64,000 bases of DNA. It comes from Halomonas heilongjiangensis (GTDB taxonomy: Bacteria; Pseudomonadota; Gammaproteobacteria; Pseudomonadales; Halomonadaceae). The stretch spans positions 1 through 64,000 of the forward strand of contig NZ_PNRE01000103.1 in the NCBI RefSeq assembly GCF_002879645.1, written 5' to 3'. The notes under the pieces were generated by a model. The model was not told the origin of the DNA. It made no database searches and saw nothing but the letters and a program-made list of their open reading frames with translations. Shown piece by piece: positions 32,716 to 41,188 of the stretch. Every line of letters starts with the position of its first letter. Within the stretch, counting starts at the first letter, position 1. The position numbers were made by a program, and so were the translations under genes.

Positions 32716-33179
32716 GCCTGCTCCTCCTCATGGCCGGCGGCCCGATGAATGGCCTGACGAATGCGGTGGTAGGTGCCGCAGCGGCACAGATTGCCGGCCA
32801 TGGCGTCCAGGATCTGCTCGTCGTCCGGGTCCGGCGTCTGCTTGAGCAGCGCCGTGGCGCTCATGATCTGCCCGCCCTGGCAGTAACCGCACTGCGCCAC
32901 GCCGAGATCCAGCCAGGCCTGCTGGACCCGGCTTCCGATCTCGTCTTCGCCGATGGCTTCGAGGGTGGTGATCTCCCGCCCCTGTGCCTGGGCGACGGGG
33001 GTGACGCAGGAGCGTACCGCCTCGCCATCCAGGTGGACCGTGCAGGCGCCGCACTGCGCCATGCCGCAGCCGAACTTGGTACCGGTAAGCCCGGCGACGT
33101 CGCGCAGGGCCCAGAGCAGCGGCATCTGCTCCGGCACATCCAGGTCGTGATCCTCACCGTTGATCGTCAGGGTAACCAT
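32712..33179 (-). CDS. 2Fe-2S subunit of Moco hydroxylase (IorA type)
   Basis: A 155-residue iron-sulfur subunit with two clusters. The plant-type cluster ligands are C38, C43, C46 and C58 (FGCGMAQCGAC and RSC); the second cluster in the helical domain uses C97, C100, C132 and C134 (QCGYCQGGQ and NLCRCGTYHRI). It lacks its own signal peptide and would be exported attached to the Tat-tagged large subunit. Its stop overlaps the large-subunit start by four bases. It is the first gene of the operon reading leftwards. Confidence 0.92.
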   Translation of the reverse strand: MVTLTINGEDHDLDVPEQMPLLWALRDVAGLTGTKFGCGMAQCGACTVHLDGEAVRSCVTPVAQAQGREITTLEAIGEDEIGSRVQQAWLDLGVAQCGYCQGGQIMSATALLKQTPDPDDEQILDAMAGNLCRCGTYHRIRQAIHRAAGHEEEQA

Positions 33180-33404
33180 TCTCCCTCTCCTGTCTTGTGG
33201 TCATGGCGCCCCGCTTCAGGGAGGGGCAGGGATAGAGTCCTTGGCGAGAGGATTATTGGTCGGCACGCTTCTCGAAGACGTCTCTCGCAATTGGGAGCGT
33301 AGAGAAATGGTTAGGCCAACCGGCATGGAACGCCAGGCGTGTCGGGACGCTTGAGGCATCCTTTCGAGTCTGGCCATGGCCATCGGCTTACTTGGCGAAG
33401 CTGT

Positions 33405-34955
33405 TCAGAACTCCATCCGCATCCCCACGTCGATCTGGTAGTGGCGATAGCCACTCTGGCCTTCCACGGTCTCGAGAAAGATATAGGCGGCGCGGCCCTG
33501 TGCCATCTGGGCCGTCAGCCCGGCCCCCAGGTTCAGGTAGGTGCGCTCCGGGGAGTCGGTGCGAAGCGAGAAGGTCGTGTTGGTGGGATCCTCCTGGAAG
33601 CGGGCATTGATCAGGCGGCTACGGTCGCTGAATTCATGCTCGAGTCCTACACGGGTGGTGTAGTGCATGACGCCCCACGACTGGCTGGCGGCATAGGAGA
33701 GCTGGACGGCCGCCTCCGCCGTCTGCGACTCGATGGTCTGGCCGTCGATGTGCAGCAGGGCACCCGCTCCCAGATTGTCGGGATGGCGGGGGCGCTCGGT
33801 GTAGCCGTCGATTTCCCCACGGAGATAGTCGAAGCTGGCCTGGAGGCTGGTGGTCCAGGGGCCGTTGGAAATGTCGTAACCGGCGTTCAGCCCCAGGGCA
33901 TATTCGTCGCCCTTGGGGCGTGCCAGGGCGCTCTGGTTGCCGATCGATTCACTGAAGACGGTGCGCACCGTGTCGTAGCGGTTGCGTCCCACGGTGGCGA
34001 TGCCCTCGAGGTAGAACGCATCGGTCAGCAAGTGGGTGCCATACAGGGAAAGGTTGTAGCCGTCCACGTCGACGCCACCGGCATTGTCGCGCAGGTCCGT
34101 GTCGGTGCGCGTGATGCCCAGGGCGGCACCGACCACGGTGTCCGGCGTGAGGCGATAGTCCACGCCGGTAGTGAGGGCGAAGCTCCGGCTGCGGAATCCC
34201 GGCTCCGCATCACTGCGGTCGCGGCGGCTTAGCGCCGCCGAGCCGTTGACGAAGACTCCCCATTGGCTGAACGCCAGAATGTCGCTGTCGCTGCTGGCGC
34301 CACCACCGAGGATATCGCCGTACAGGCTGGAGGGTGCCTGGCCGTCGTGCATGGCGAGGCTGAGGCCGCGGGTACTCACGCCCGTGGCTCCCGCACGCAA
34401 TTCGCTCATGCGGCTGGACACGTTATCCAACTGCTGTCGCATGGTCTGCATGCTGACACGGCCCTGCGAGGCCACTTCATCGGGAGCCAGGCCATCGTAG
34501 TAGTTGGGGCCGGGATCCTCGTCTGCGGCTGCCGCCTCACACACGGCGAGCAGGTCGCGTTGACGGGACGTCAGCCCTCCATCCGAGGTCTGACGCACAT
34601 GGTCACAGGCGTTGTGCAAGGCGCGGGCGACCTCCCGCTGACGTTCCGTCAGGCCTTCCCGCTCCGCGGGGTCTTCCGGTACAACAACCTCGGGTTCCGG
34701 CTCGGGCTCCGGCTCGGGTTCTGGCTCCGGCTCTTCTCCTTCTCCCTCGGGTTCGGGCTCCGGTTCTACTACCTCGGAGTCAGGGTCGGTTTCGTCTCCC
34801 ACCTCTTGCCCCTGTGCCCCGAGGGGCAGGGCCAGGCCGAAGAGGAGAATGGCCAGGGCACCGGTGCCGGCGACAAGGTGACGAGACAGATGGCGTTCGG
34901 AATGATGGCCGACGGGAAGGGTGCCCCCGTCCTGCGGGTTGCTTGGCTGGACCAC
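33405..34955 (-). CDS. Autotransporter beta-domain protein with Glu-Pro spacer
   Basis: I place the start at GTG 34955, after AAGGGAGGG, giving 516 residues. A long signal peptide follows (LVAGTGALAILLFGLALP, cleavage near GAQG). Next come about 40 residues of alternating Glu and Pro, a helical cysteine-containing segment (LTERQREVARALHNAC), then a 280-residue C-terminal barrel (FALTTGVDYRLTPDTVVGAALG, ending MRMEF with terminal phenylalanine, as required for outer-membrane assembly). There is almost no passenger, so it may act as an outer-membrane adhesin-like anchor rather than release a protein. The frame continues to 35099 without a start site. Confidence 0.8.
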   Translation of the reverse strand: MVQPSNPQDGGTLPVGHHSERHLSRHLVAGTGALAILLFGLALPLGAQGQEVGDETDPDSEVVEPEPEPEGEGEEPEPEPEPEPEPEPEVVVPEDPAEREGLTERQREVARALHNACDHVRQTSDGGLTSRQRDLLAVCEAAAADEDPGPNYYDGLAPDEVASQGRVSMQTMRQQLDNVSSRMSELRAGATGVSTRGLSLAMHDGQAPSSLYGDILGGGASSDSDILAFSQWGVFVNGSAALSRRDRSDAEPGFRSRSFALTTGVDYRLTPDTVVGAALGITRTDTDLRDNAGGVDVDGYNLSLYGTHLLTDAFYLEGIATVGRNRYDTVRTVFSESIGNQSALARPKGDEYALGLNAGYDISNGPWTTSLQASFDYLRGEIDGYTERPRHPDNLGAGALLHIDGQTIESQTAEAAVQLSYAASQSWGVMHYTTRVGLEHEFSDRSRLINARFQEDPTNTTFSLRTDSPERTYLNLGAGLTAQMAQGRAAYIFLETVEGQSGYRHYQIDVGMRMEF

Positions 34956-35212
34956 GGTGATCCCTCCCTTTCCCTTGCTGGAGACACTCCGTTTCGAGGT
35001 CGCTTGTCCACAGACCGCCCCTTGCAGGCGAAGTCGCCCGGCAAGCGATTCTTTTGACTTATCCGATTTGAGACTAGTCACAGCGTCTGGGCGCTGCAAC
35101 TGTTCGCCTGGAGGGCGTCATGCACGTTTCTCTGGGCTCGACTAGACTGGCAAACATTCAGCGCTGCCAATTGGATTCGGCGCCTCGGCACGTACGAGAA
35201 AGGCAGGGAACG
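34956..35212. promoter_or_regulatory. Divergent region between autotransporter and vgrG, with sigma-54-like site
   Basis: The 257 bases separate two divergent units. TGGCAAACATTCAGC at 35148-35162 keeps the GG-N10-GC spacing of a sigma-54 promoter and lies 51 bases before the vgrG start. Five of the remaining consensus positions differ or are neutral, so the match is only moderate. Nothing else clear is seen. Confidence 0.3.
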
Positions 35213-37375
35213 ATGAGTGAGCAGCAGCATCTCCGGCTCACCGGCCACTTCTCCAATGACTTCCGCATCCTGCGTTTCTCGGGCGCGGAAGAGCTTGGCC
35301 GGCTGTTCGATTTCACGGTGGAACTCCTGGCAACCTCCGAGGATATCGCCTTTCCTGACGTGCTGGGCGGCAAGCTTACCCTGTGCCTCGAGTTGGAAGA
35401 GGGCGAGCGCTATTTCGACGGTTGTGTGGTGGCCTTTTCCCAGGTCGGGCGGCTTGGCCGGTATGCGCTTTACCACGCGCGGCTGCGCCCCTGGCTCTGG
35501 TATCTCGGCCTGACACGGGATTGTCGTATCTTTCAGAACCAGAGCGCTCCGGAGATCATCCAGACGCTGTTTGCGGAACACGGACAGTCGGATTTCGAAG
35601 ATACCCTGTCCCAGGACTACGAGCCTCGGGAATACTGTGTTCAGTACCGCGAGAGTGACTTCGATTTCCTGAGTCGCTTGATGGAAGAGGAAGGCATCTA
35701 TTACTTCTTCCGCCACTCCGAGGGCCAGCACGTCCTGGTATTGGCGGATGCCCCCGTTTGCCATGAACGCATTCCGGGATGTGACGAGGCGAACTTCCTG
35801 CCGCCGGAATCGGAAAGGGGACGGGCCCGGGATCATGTCTGGGACTGGTGGCTGGAGCAGCAGATCCAGACCGAGCTCTTCGCCCTGCGCGACTTCGACT
35901 TCGAGAACCCGCGCAATCCACCGGAGGCGAAGGAGTCCCGTCCCCGGGATCATCAGGCGGGCAGTTACGAGGCCTACGACTACCCGGGCGGGTTCATCCA
36001 GGCGTCCCCCCATGGCAGGCGCCTGGCGGCTGCCCGCAGTGACGAGAGCCAGACGCAGTTCGAGAGCGTTAGGGCCATTGGCAACCTGCGGGCGATCATG
36101 TGCGGGGGCCTATTCGCGCTGAAGGGGCATTCCCGTGAGGACCAGAACCGGGAGTATCTCGTCACCGGCAGCAGTGTCGACGCCCGGGCCGCGGACTACG
36201 AGGCCGGTGCCGGGGCCGAAGAGGCCTCCTTTCGCTGCTCCTTCACCGCTATCGACAGCAGCGTCTGTTTCCGGCCGGCACGGGTGACCCCACGGCCGGT
36301 CGTTCAGGGGCTGCAGACGGCCATCGTGGTCGGCCAGGCGGGCGAGGAGATCTGGACGGACCAGTATGGTCGGGTCAAATGCCAGTTCCACTGGGATCGG
36401 CAGGGGGCCAAGGACGAGAACAGTTCCTGCTGGGTGCGTGTCTCCCAGGCCTGGGCCGGGAGTGGTTGGGGGGCCATGTTCGTGCCTCGCATCGGCCAGG
36501 AGGTCATCGTCGCCTTTCTGGAAGGGGATCCCGACAGGCCGATCATCGTCGGCCGGGTCTACAACGCCGACTGCATGCCGCCGTTCGATCTGCCCGGCGA
36601 TGCCATGGTCGGCGGTGTGAAGTCGAATTCCACACCGGGGGGGGGCGGCTACAACGAGATCTCGATGAACGATACGGCGGGCGAGGAGCTGCTGCATGTC
36701 CATGCCCAGAAGGACCACGATATCGCCGTCGGCAACGATGAGCAGCATGCCGTGGGCCATGACCGCACCCGGTCCGTGGGCAACGACGAGCAGACCAGCA
36801 TTGGCAATAACCGCAGCGAAGCCGTTGGCAGCAACGAAACGATCCAGATCGGGGTGAACCGCACCGAGACCGTGGGCGGCAGTGAAGCCGTCACCGTCGG
36901 CCAGAATCGTACGCATACGATCAGCGGTAACGATGTCCTCAACGTTGCCATGACCCGCACCCAGTCCGTGGGGATCAACGACATGGTCAACGTGGGAGGG
37001 GCTCAGGAGACGAATGTCGGTGGCCTCCGTTCGGTGATCGTCGGCGGGCTCCAGAGTACGGCGGTGGGGGCCAGCCTGAGTGAAGCGGTGGCCGGCAACC
37101 GCGATGAGAAAGTCGGCGGCAGCCGCTCGAGTTCGGTGAGCAGCAACGACTCCCTCAAGGTGGGCCAGGGCATGACCGTCAACGTGGGGAAGAACCTGGC
37201 CATCGAGGCGGGCGACCAGGTCGTCATCCGCACCGGCAAGTCCAGTATCACCATGAAGAAGGATGGGTCCATCACCATCCAGGGCAAGGACATCACCATC
37301 AATGGCTCCGGTGGCATCAACGTCAAGGCCAGCAAGAATGTCGTGATCAAGGGCAAGAAGGTACTGCAGAACTGA
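35213..37375 (+). CDS. vgrG: Type VI secretion tip protein VgrG
   Basis: The 720-residue trimeric spike protein. The gp27-like part begins with LTGHFSNDFRIL and FTVELLA; the gp5/OB region has WTDQYGRVKCQFHWDRQG and SCWVRVSQAWAGSGWG, the family hallmarks. From about residue 505 to 665 there is a run of short repeats (VGNDEQ, VGHDRT, IGNNRS, VGSNET and similar) forming the beta-helical needle, ended by a lysine-rich tail KNVVIKGKKVLQN. No extra effector domain is fused. The start at 35213 follows GGCAGGGA; an upstream ATG at 35120 gives a poor leader. Confidence 0.95.
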   Translation: MSEQQHLRLTGHFSNDFRILRFSGAEELGRLFDFTVELLATSEDIAFPDVLGGKLTLCLELEEGERYFDGCVVAFSQVGRLGRYALYHARLRPWLWYLGLTRDCRIFQNQSAPEIIQTLFAEHGQSDFEDTLSQDYEPREYCVQYRESDFDFLSRLMEEEGIYYFFRHSEGQHVLVLADAPVCHERIPGCDEANFLPPESERGRARDHVWDWWLEQQIQTELFALRDFDFENPRNPPEAKESRPRDHQAGSYEAYDYPGGFIQASPHGRRLAAARSDESQTQFESVRAIGNLRAIMCGGLFALKGHSREDQNREYLVTGSSVDARAADYEAGAGAEEASFRCSFTAIDSSVCFRPARVTPRPVVQGLQTAIVVGQAGEEIWTDQYGRVKCQFHWDRQGAKDENSSCWVRVSQAWAGSGWGAMFVPRIGQEVIVAFLEGDPDRPIIVGRVYNADCMPPFDLPGDAMVGGVKSNSTPGGGGYNEISMNDTAGEELLHVHAQKDHDIAVGNDEQHAVGHDRTRSVGNDEQTSIGNNRSEAVGSNETIQIGVNRTETVGGSEAVTVGQNRTHTISGNDVLNVAMTRTQSVGINDMVNVGGAQETNVGGLRSVIVGGLQSTAVGASLSEAVAGNRDEKVGGSRSSSVSSNDSLKVGQGMTVNVGKNLAIEAGDQVVIRTGKSSITMKKDGSITIQGKDITINGSGGINVKASKNVVIKGKKVLQN

Positions 37376-37403
37376 TCGGGAAAAACCGGCAAGGAGAAAC
37401 ACC

Positions 37404-37904
37404 ATGGCCGATGATCTTGCGGAAGTCGTTCCACGGCAGCGTATCCCGGCAAGCCATGACCGAATCGACGGAGTCGTCATCGGCCTGCTTGTCGGCTTCG
37501 ATGACGGCGGATACCCGTTGGTGGCTTACCCCGACAATGCCTGGTCCAGTAACGCTAGGGATGCCGGCACGCGGGCCCGCACTGTCATCGGCCTGGGGGC
37601 CGAGGATAGGGGCCGGGAGCTGGCGCTGATGTTCGAGAACGGTGATCCGGCGCGCCCGCTGATCCTGGGCCGGATGCATTGCCCTGTGTATAGCCCCGGT
37701 GGGGCGCCCGGGCGGTCGGGGGTGATCGCCGAGACCGACGGTGAGCGCCTGGAGCTGCGGGCGGACCGGGAGATCGTGCTGCGCTGCGGGCGTGCCAGCA
37801 TCACCCTGACCCGGGCCGGCAAGATCCTGCTGCGCGGGGCCTACCTGCTGAGCCGGTCCTCGGGGGCGAATCGCATCAAGGGCGGCTCGGTGCAGATCAA
37901 CTGA
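37404..37904 (+). CDS. DUF6484-like T6SS accessory protein
   Basis: This 166-residue protein starts with a domain like DUF6484 (DGVVIGLLVGFDDGGYPLV, then ALMFENGDPARPLILGRMH), which resembles the OB/gp5 part of VgrG. It ends with beta-rich turns (ADREIVLRCGRASITLTRAG and GGSVQIN) like the VgrG needle. Its position between vgrG and DUF2169, with 28 and 13 base gaps, marks it as part of an effector-loading module. A role as a spike-like adaptor is inferred, function not established. Confidence 0.75.
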   Translation: MADDLAEVVPRQRIPASHDRIDGVVIGLLVGFDDGGYPLVAYPDNAWSSNARDAGTRARTVIGLGAEDRGRELALMFENGDPARPLILGRMHCPVYSPGGAPGRSGVIAETDGERLELRADREIVLRCGRASITLTRAGKILLRGAYLLSRSSGANRIKGGSVQIN

Positions 37905-37917
37905 CGGGTAGCGTGCC

Positions 37918-39030
37918 ATGGAACTGCTCAACGCCACCAGGATGCAGGCCGGCTACACGCTGGGCATGGAGCCCAGCGGCCGTGAGCATCTGGTGGTGGT
38001 CGTCAAGGGGACCTTCGAGTTTCCGCGCCGCGACGAGGTGCCGCGCCTGGCCGAGGATCAGCTCCCCCTGGTGACGGCGGATACCTTCACCGGTGAGCCG
38101 GGCCTCTCGGCGCCGGTGTTCGAAACCGACTACGTCCCCTGGAAACCCCGCTGTGATGTGCTGCTGCACGGTAGTGCCCACGCCCCGGGGGGGCGGCCGG
38201 CGGTGCGGGTGCCGGTGGGGCTGCAGGTGGCGGGACTGACCAAGCACCTCGCGGTGGTCGGCGAGCGCACCTGGCAGGCCGGTCTCGTCGCCATCAGCCC
38301 GGGGCCGCCACGGCCCTTCACCCGCATGCCCATCACCTACGATCGAGCCTTCGGTGGCCTGGACGACTTCCACTCGGACGCCAGCAAGCACGCGGCGTAC
38401 ATGGCCAATCCCGTGGGCAAGGGCTACCACCGCAAGCTCAAGGGGGGGCTCATCGACGGCACCCCCATGCCCAACACCGAGGCGCCGGATCACCCCGTGA
38501 AGATGCCCAACCGGGACTATCGTCCGATGGCGTTCGGCCCGTTGGGGCGGGGCTGGCAACCGCGGCTCGGCTATGCCGGCACCTACGACCAGCACTGGCT
38601 GGACGAGGCGTTCCCCTTCCTGCCCGCGGACTTCCAGGACGCCTACTACCAGGCCGCCCCGGCCGATCAGCAGATTCCCTATCCGACGGGGGGTGAGCCC
38701 GTTCAGTTGCTCAACCTGACGCCCGAGGGGCGCACCGCCTTCCGCTTGCCCGAGGTGGAGGTCCCGGTGGTCTTCTTCCGCAAGGACGGGGACCGTCACG
38801 AGACCCAGGCGGTGATCGACACCATCGTGCTGCTGCCGGAGGCCGGCCTGTTCACCCTGAGCTGGCGTGCCAGCCTCCCGCTGCGCCGGAGTATCTTCGA
38901 GATCCCCCAGGTACTGGCGGGCCGGATGTCCCGCGGCTGGTGGCGCGCCCGCGAGCTGGGCAAGGAGTACCACGTTTCACTGGCCTCCGTGGTCCGCGCC
39001 AGGCGTTCCCCCGATGAGGGGGATGAGTGA
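37918..39030 (+). CDS. DUF2169 T6SS adaptor protein
   Basis: A 370-residue DUF2169 protein, without signal peptide or membrane segments. It starts with NATRMQAGYTLGMEPSGREH and has the core RPFTRMPITYDRAFGG, PNRDYRPMAFGPLGRGWQPR and FQDAYYQAAPADQQ. DUF2169 proteins are chaperone/adaptors found next to PAAR-domain toxins and are needed to mount them on VgrG. Here the PAAR-like toxin is two genes downstream. The stop overlaps the next start as TGATG. Confidence 0.87.
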   Translation: MELLNATRMQAGYTLGMEPSGREHLVVVVKGTFEFPRRDEVPRLAEDQLPLVTADTFTGEPGLSAPVFETDYVPWKPRCDVLLHGSAHAPGGRPAVRVPVGLQVAGLTKHLAVVGERTWQAGLVAISPGPPRPFTRMPITYDRAFGGLDDFHSDASKHAAYMANPVGKGYHRKLKGGLIDGTPMPNTEAPDHPVKMPNRDYRPMAFGPLGRGWQPRLGYAGTYDQHWLDEAFPFLPADFQDAYYQAAPADQQIPYPTGGEPVQLLNLTPEGRTAFRLPEVEVPVVFFRKDGDRHETQAVIDTIVLLPEAGLFTLSWRASLPLRRSIFEIPQVLAGRMSRGWWRARELGKEYHVSLASVVRARRSPDEGDE

Positions 39031-40073
39031 TGAGCGCACCGGCGCTGGCGATCCTGGGCACGGGCATGGTCACCGGCGTGGGGCTGACGGCCCCGGCCGC
39101 CTGCGCCGCCATGCGCTGCGCCATCGACAACTTCCAGGAGACCCGCTTCATGGATGCCGGCGGTGAGTGGCTGCTGGGCTGCGAGGTGCCCCTGGCGCAG
39201 CCGTGGCGGGGGCGGACCAAGCTCGTGAAGATGCTGGCCATGGCCCTGCAGGAGTGTCTGGATGGCGTGCCGGCCCTGGATCCGGCCTCGACACCGCTGA
39301 TCCTCGGCGTCGCCGAAGCCACGCGTCCCGGGCGCCTCGAAGGGCTGGACGATGCCCTGATTCCCGAGGTGGAAGCGGAGCTCGGCCGGCGTTTCCATCC
39401 CGGGTCCCGGGTCATCGCCGGCGGGCGCATCGCGGTGGCGGCGGGGTTGTGGCGAGCCCGCGAGCTGCTCGCCAGCCGAGCCATCGACCGGGTCATCGTG
39501 GCCGGTGTCGACGGCCTGCTCATCGCACCGACCCTCGCCGCCTTCGAGGCCCGCGACCGGCTGCTGACCAGCCAGAACTCCAACGGCTTTATCCCGGGGG
39601 AGGCGGCCGCTGCGCTCGTCGTCGAGTTGGCGCGTCCCAGCGAGGCGCCGCAGCTCCTGTGCATGGGCCTGGGCTTCGGCACCGAACCGGCACACGTGGA
39701 GGCCGAGGACCAGCCCCTGCGGGCGGATGGCCTGGTGGATGCGATCCGCGGCGCCCTGGCCGAGGTGGGGTCCACCCTGGCGGCCACGGACTTCCGCATC
39801 GTGGATGTCTCCGGCGAGCAGTATGGCTTCAAGGAGGCCGCGCTGGCGCTGGGCCGGCTGCTGCGGGAGCGCAAGGCGGAATACGACATCTGGCACCCGG
39901 CGGACTGCATCGGCGAGGTGGGCGCGGCGATCGGCGCCGTGATGCTTGGCGTCACCCGTGCCGCCGTCACCAAGGCCTATGCCCCGGGCAACCACGTGCT
40001 CGCCCACTTCGGCAACGACGACGGCCGCCGCGCCGCCGCCATCCTGAGCTACCAGCCGGTGAGGGCCTCCTGA
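39030..40073 (+). CDS. Ketosynthase-fold (thiolase-like) pseudo-enzyme of T6SS module
   Basis: The 347-residue protein has the beta-ketoacyl synthase fold: ILGTGMVTGVGLTAPAAC at the start, RVIVAGVDG and GFIPGEAAAALVVELA in the core. The catalytic residues are absent: the cysteine site region reads RVIAGGRIAVAAGL (about 127-140), the first histidine region VDVSGEQYGFKE, and the second region DCIGEVGAAIGAV. It therefore is unlikely to make carbon-carbon bonds. Its coupling (TGATG) to DUF2169 upstream and the toxin downstream suggests a structural or loading part of effector delivery. Confidence 0.8.
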   Translation: MSAPALAILGTGMVTGVGLTAPAACAAMRCAIDNFQETRFMDAGGEWLLGCEVPLAQPWRGRTKLVKMLAMALQECLDGVPALDPASTPLILGVAEATRPGRLEGLDDALIPEVEAELGRRFHPGSRVIAGGRIAVAAGLWRARELLASRAIDRVIVAGVDGLLIAPTLAAFEARDRLLTSQNSNGFIPGEAAAALVVELARPSEAPQLLCMGLGFGTEPAHVEAEDQPLRADGLVDAIRGALAEVGSTLAATDFRIVDVSGEQYGFKEAALALGRLLRERKAEYDIWHPADCIGEVGAAIGAVMLGVTRAAVTKAYAPGNHVLAHFGNDDGRRAAAILSYQPVRAS

Positions 40074-41188
40074 TGGCCAACGACGTCTTCGCCAACGGCC
40101 GCGAGATCTCCTGCAAGGCCGCAGACGGGAAAGCAGTCGCCGCCTTTCCCGATGTCTGCATGACGCCCCCGGAAAACCCGACCACGCCACCCGGCGTGCC
40201 GGTGCCCTATCCCAATACCGGCATGGCGAAGGATGCCACCAGCGGCAGCAAGAGCGTCAAGATCTCCCGGAAGGAGGTGATGCTCAAGAACAAGTCGTAC
40301 TTCAAGAAGAGTATGGGGGATGAAGCGGGGAGTGCTGCGAAGAAAGGTGTCGTCACCAGCGTGAATCGGGGGAAGGTGTATTTCAAGGCATGGTCGATGG
40401 ACGTAAAGTTCGAGGGGCAGAATGTTGTTCGGCATTTAGACTTGACGACACATAATCATGCTTCTGATCCTGGTCAAACGCCGCCATGGCCATATGCCGA
40501 TGGCGCCAGCGTATCGGTTGGTGATCCTTGCAAGAAGGAGAAGCGAAAGGTCCAAAAGCACTGTAATCCTGAGAAAGACTGGAAGAAGAACTGCCCCACG
40601 CCCCCGCCCGCTATCGGGCCTAGCCCAGGAAAGGGTTCGCCGGCTATGCCTGCATGGCAGGCTAACAACAAGGCACGTCTCGAACTTTTCGACGACTTCT
40701 CACAAGCGGCCAAAAAGAATAACTGCCTCAATGCGCGTAAATGCATGCTGGTCAGTAAGTCGCAGTCGGAGAATGGTAAGGAGTGTTGTCCTGGACAAAC
40801 AGGTGATCACTTGATTGAGGGTGCAAGCTTTGTGGGGCTGCCAGAGTGGGGGGCATATAGCTACTCAGCGGCGCCTACCGTCTGCGCTGAGGGGCCAAGC
40901 TGGCATACGGGAAGCCACCGGGATCTTAGCTTGTATCGACACGCGGCAACAACAAATCTCTCAAAAGGAGGGAAATGGTCGCGCAAGAAAGCAACCCGCG
41001 TGGGAGCCAAGTCTCTACGCATGGCGTTTCCACGGTCTGGTTGCTCGCAAAAGTGTATAGAGGCACAACTGAATAATTATCACGACGGCAAGTGCAGCGT
41101 GACCCCTGAGACAGATATAAATGCAAGCTCGAATGCACCAAAAGATGCCGTTCTGAACAATGTTGCAAAAAGCTTGATGGGTTTTTGA
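40073..41188 (+). CDS. DUF4150/PAAR-like effector with GHH-type nuclease-like toxin domain
   Basis: A 371-residue effector. Residues 1-130 form a DUF4150 PAAR-like tip domain (MANDVFANGREISCKAADGK, then FPDVCMTPPENPTTPPGVPVPYPNT), which caps VgrG. After a linker, the C-terminal domain has TGDHLIEGASF (H246, E249), APTVCAEGPSW and GSHRDLSLYRH (H282, H290), the layout of the GHH2 HNH/EndoVII nuclease toxins, although the first histidine of GHH is aspartate. Several cysteines may form disulfides. The base composition falls to AT-richer from about 40,340 on, so the toxin domain was probably exchanged onto the conserved tip. DNA cleavage is inferred. Confidence 0.8.
   Translation: MANDVFANGREISCKAADGKAVAAFPDVCMTPPENPTTPPGVPVPYPNTGMAKDATSGSKSVKISRKEVMLKNKSYFKKSMGDEAGSAAKKGVVTSVNRGKVYFKAWSMDVKFEGQNVVRHLDLTTHNHASDPGQTPPWPYADGASVSVGDPCKKEKRKVQKHCNPEKDWKKNCPTPPPAIGPSPGKGSPAMPAWQANNKARLELFDDFSQAAKKNNCLNARKCMLVSKSQSENGKECCPGQTGDHLIEGASFVGLPEWGAYSYSAAPTVCAEGPSWHTGSHRDLSLYRHAATTNLSKGGKWSRKKATRVGAKSLRMAFPRSGCSQKCIEAQLNNYHDGKCSVTPETDINASSNAPKDAVLNNVAKSLMGF

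Noticed and set aside
34263..35057. Plus-strand frame in the autotransporter region
   Set aside because: It is the mirror of the Glu-Pro stretch and barrel; no start site or fold.
39167..40072. N-terminal extension of the DUF4150 toxin frame
   Set aside because: It overlaps the whole ketosynthase-like gene; the proper DUF4150 start MANDVFANGREIS is at 40073 with a TGATG overlap.
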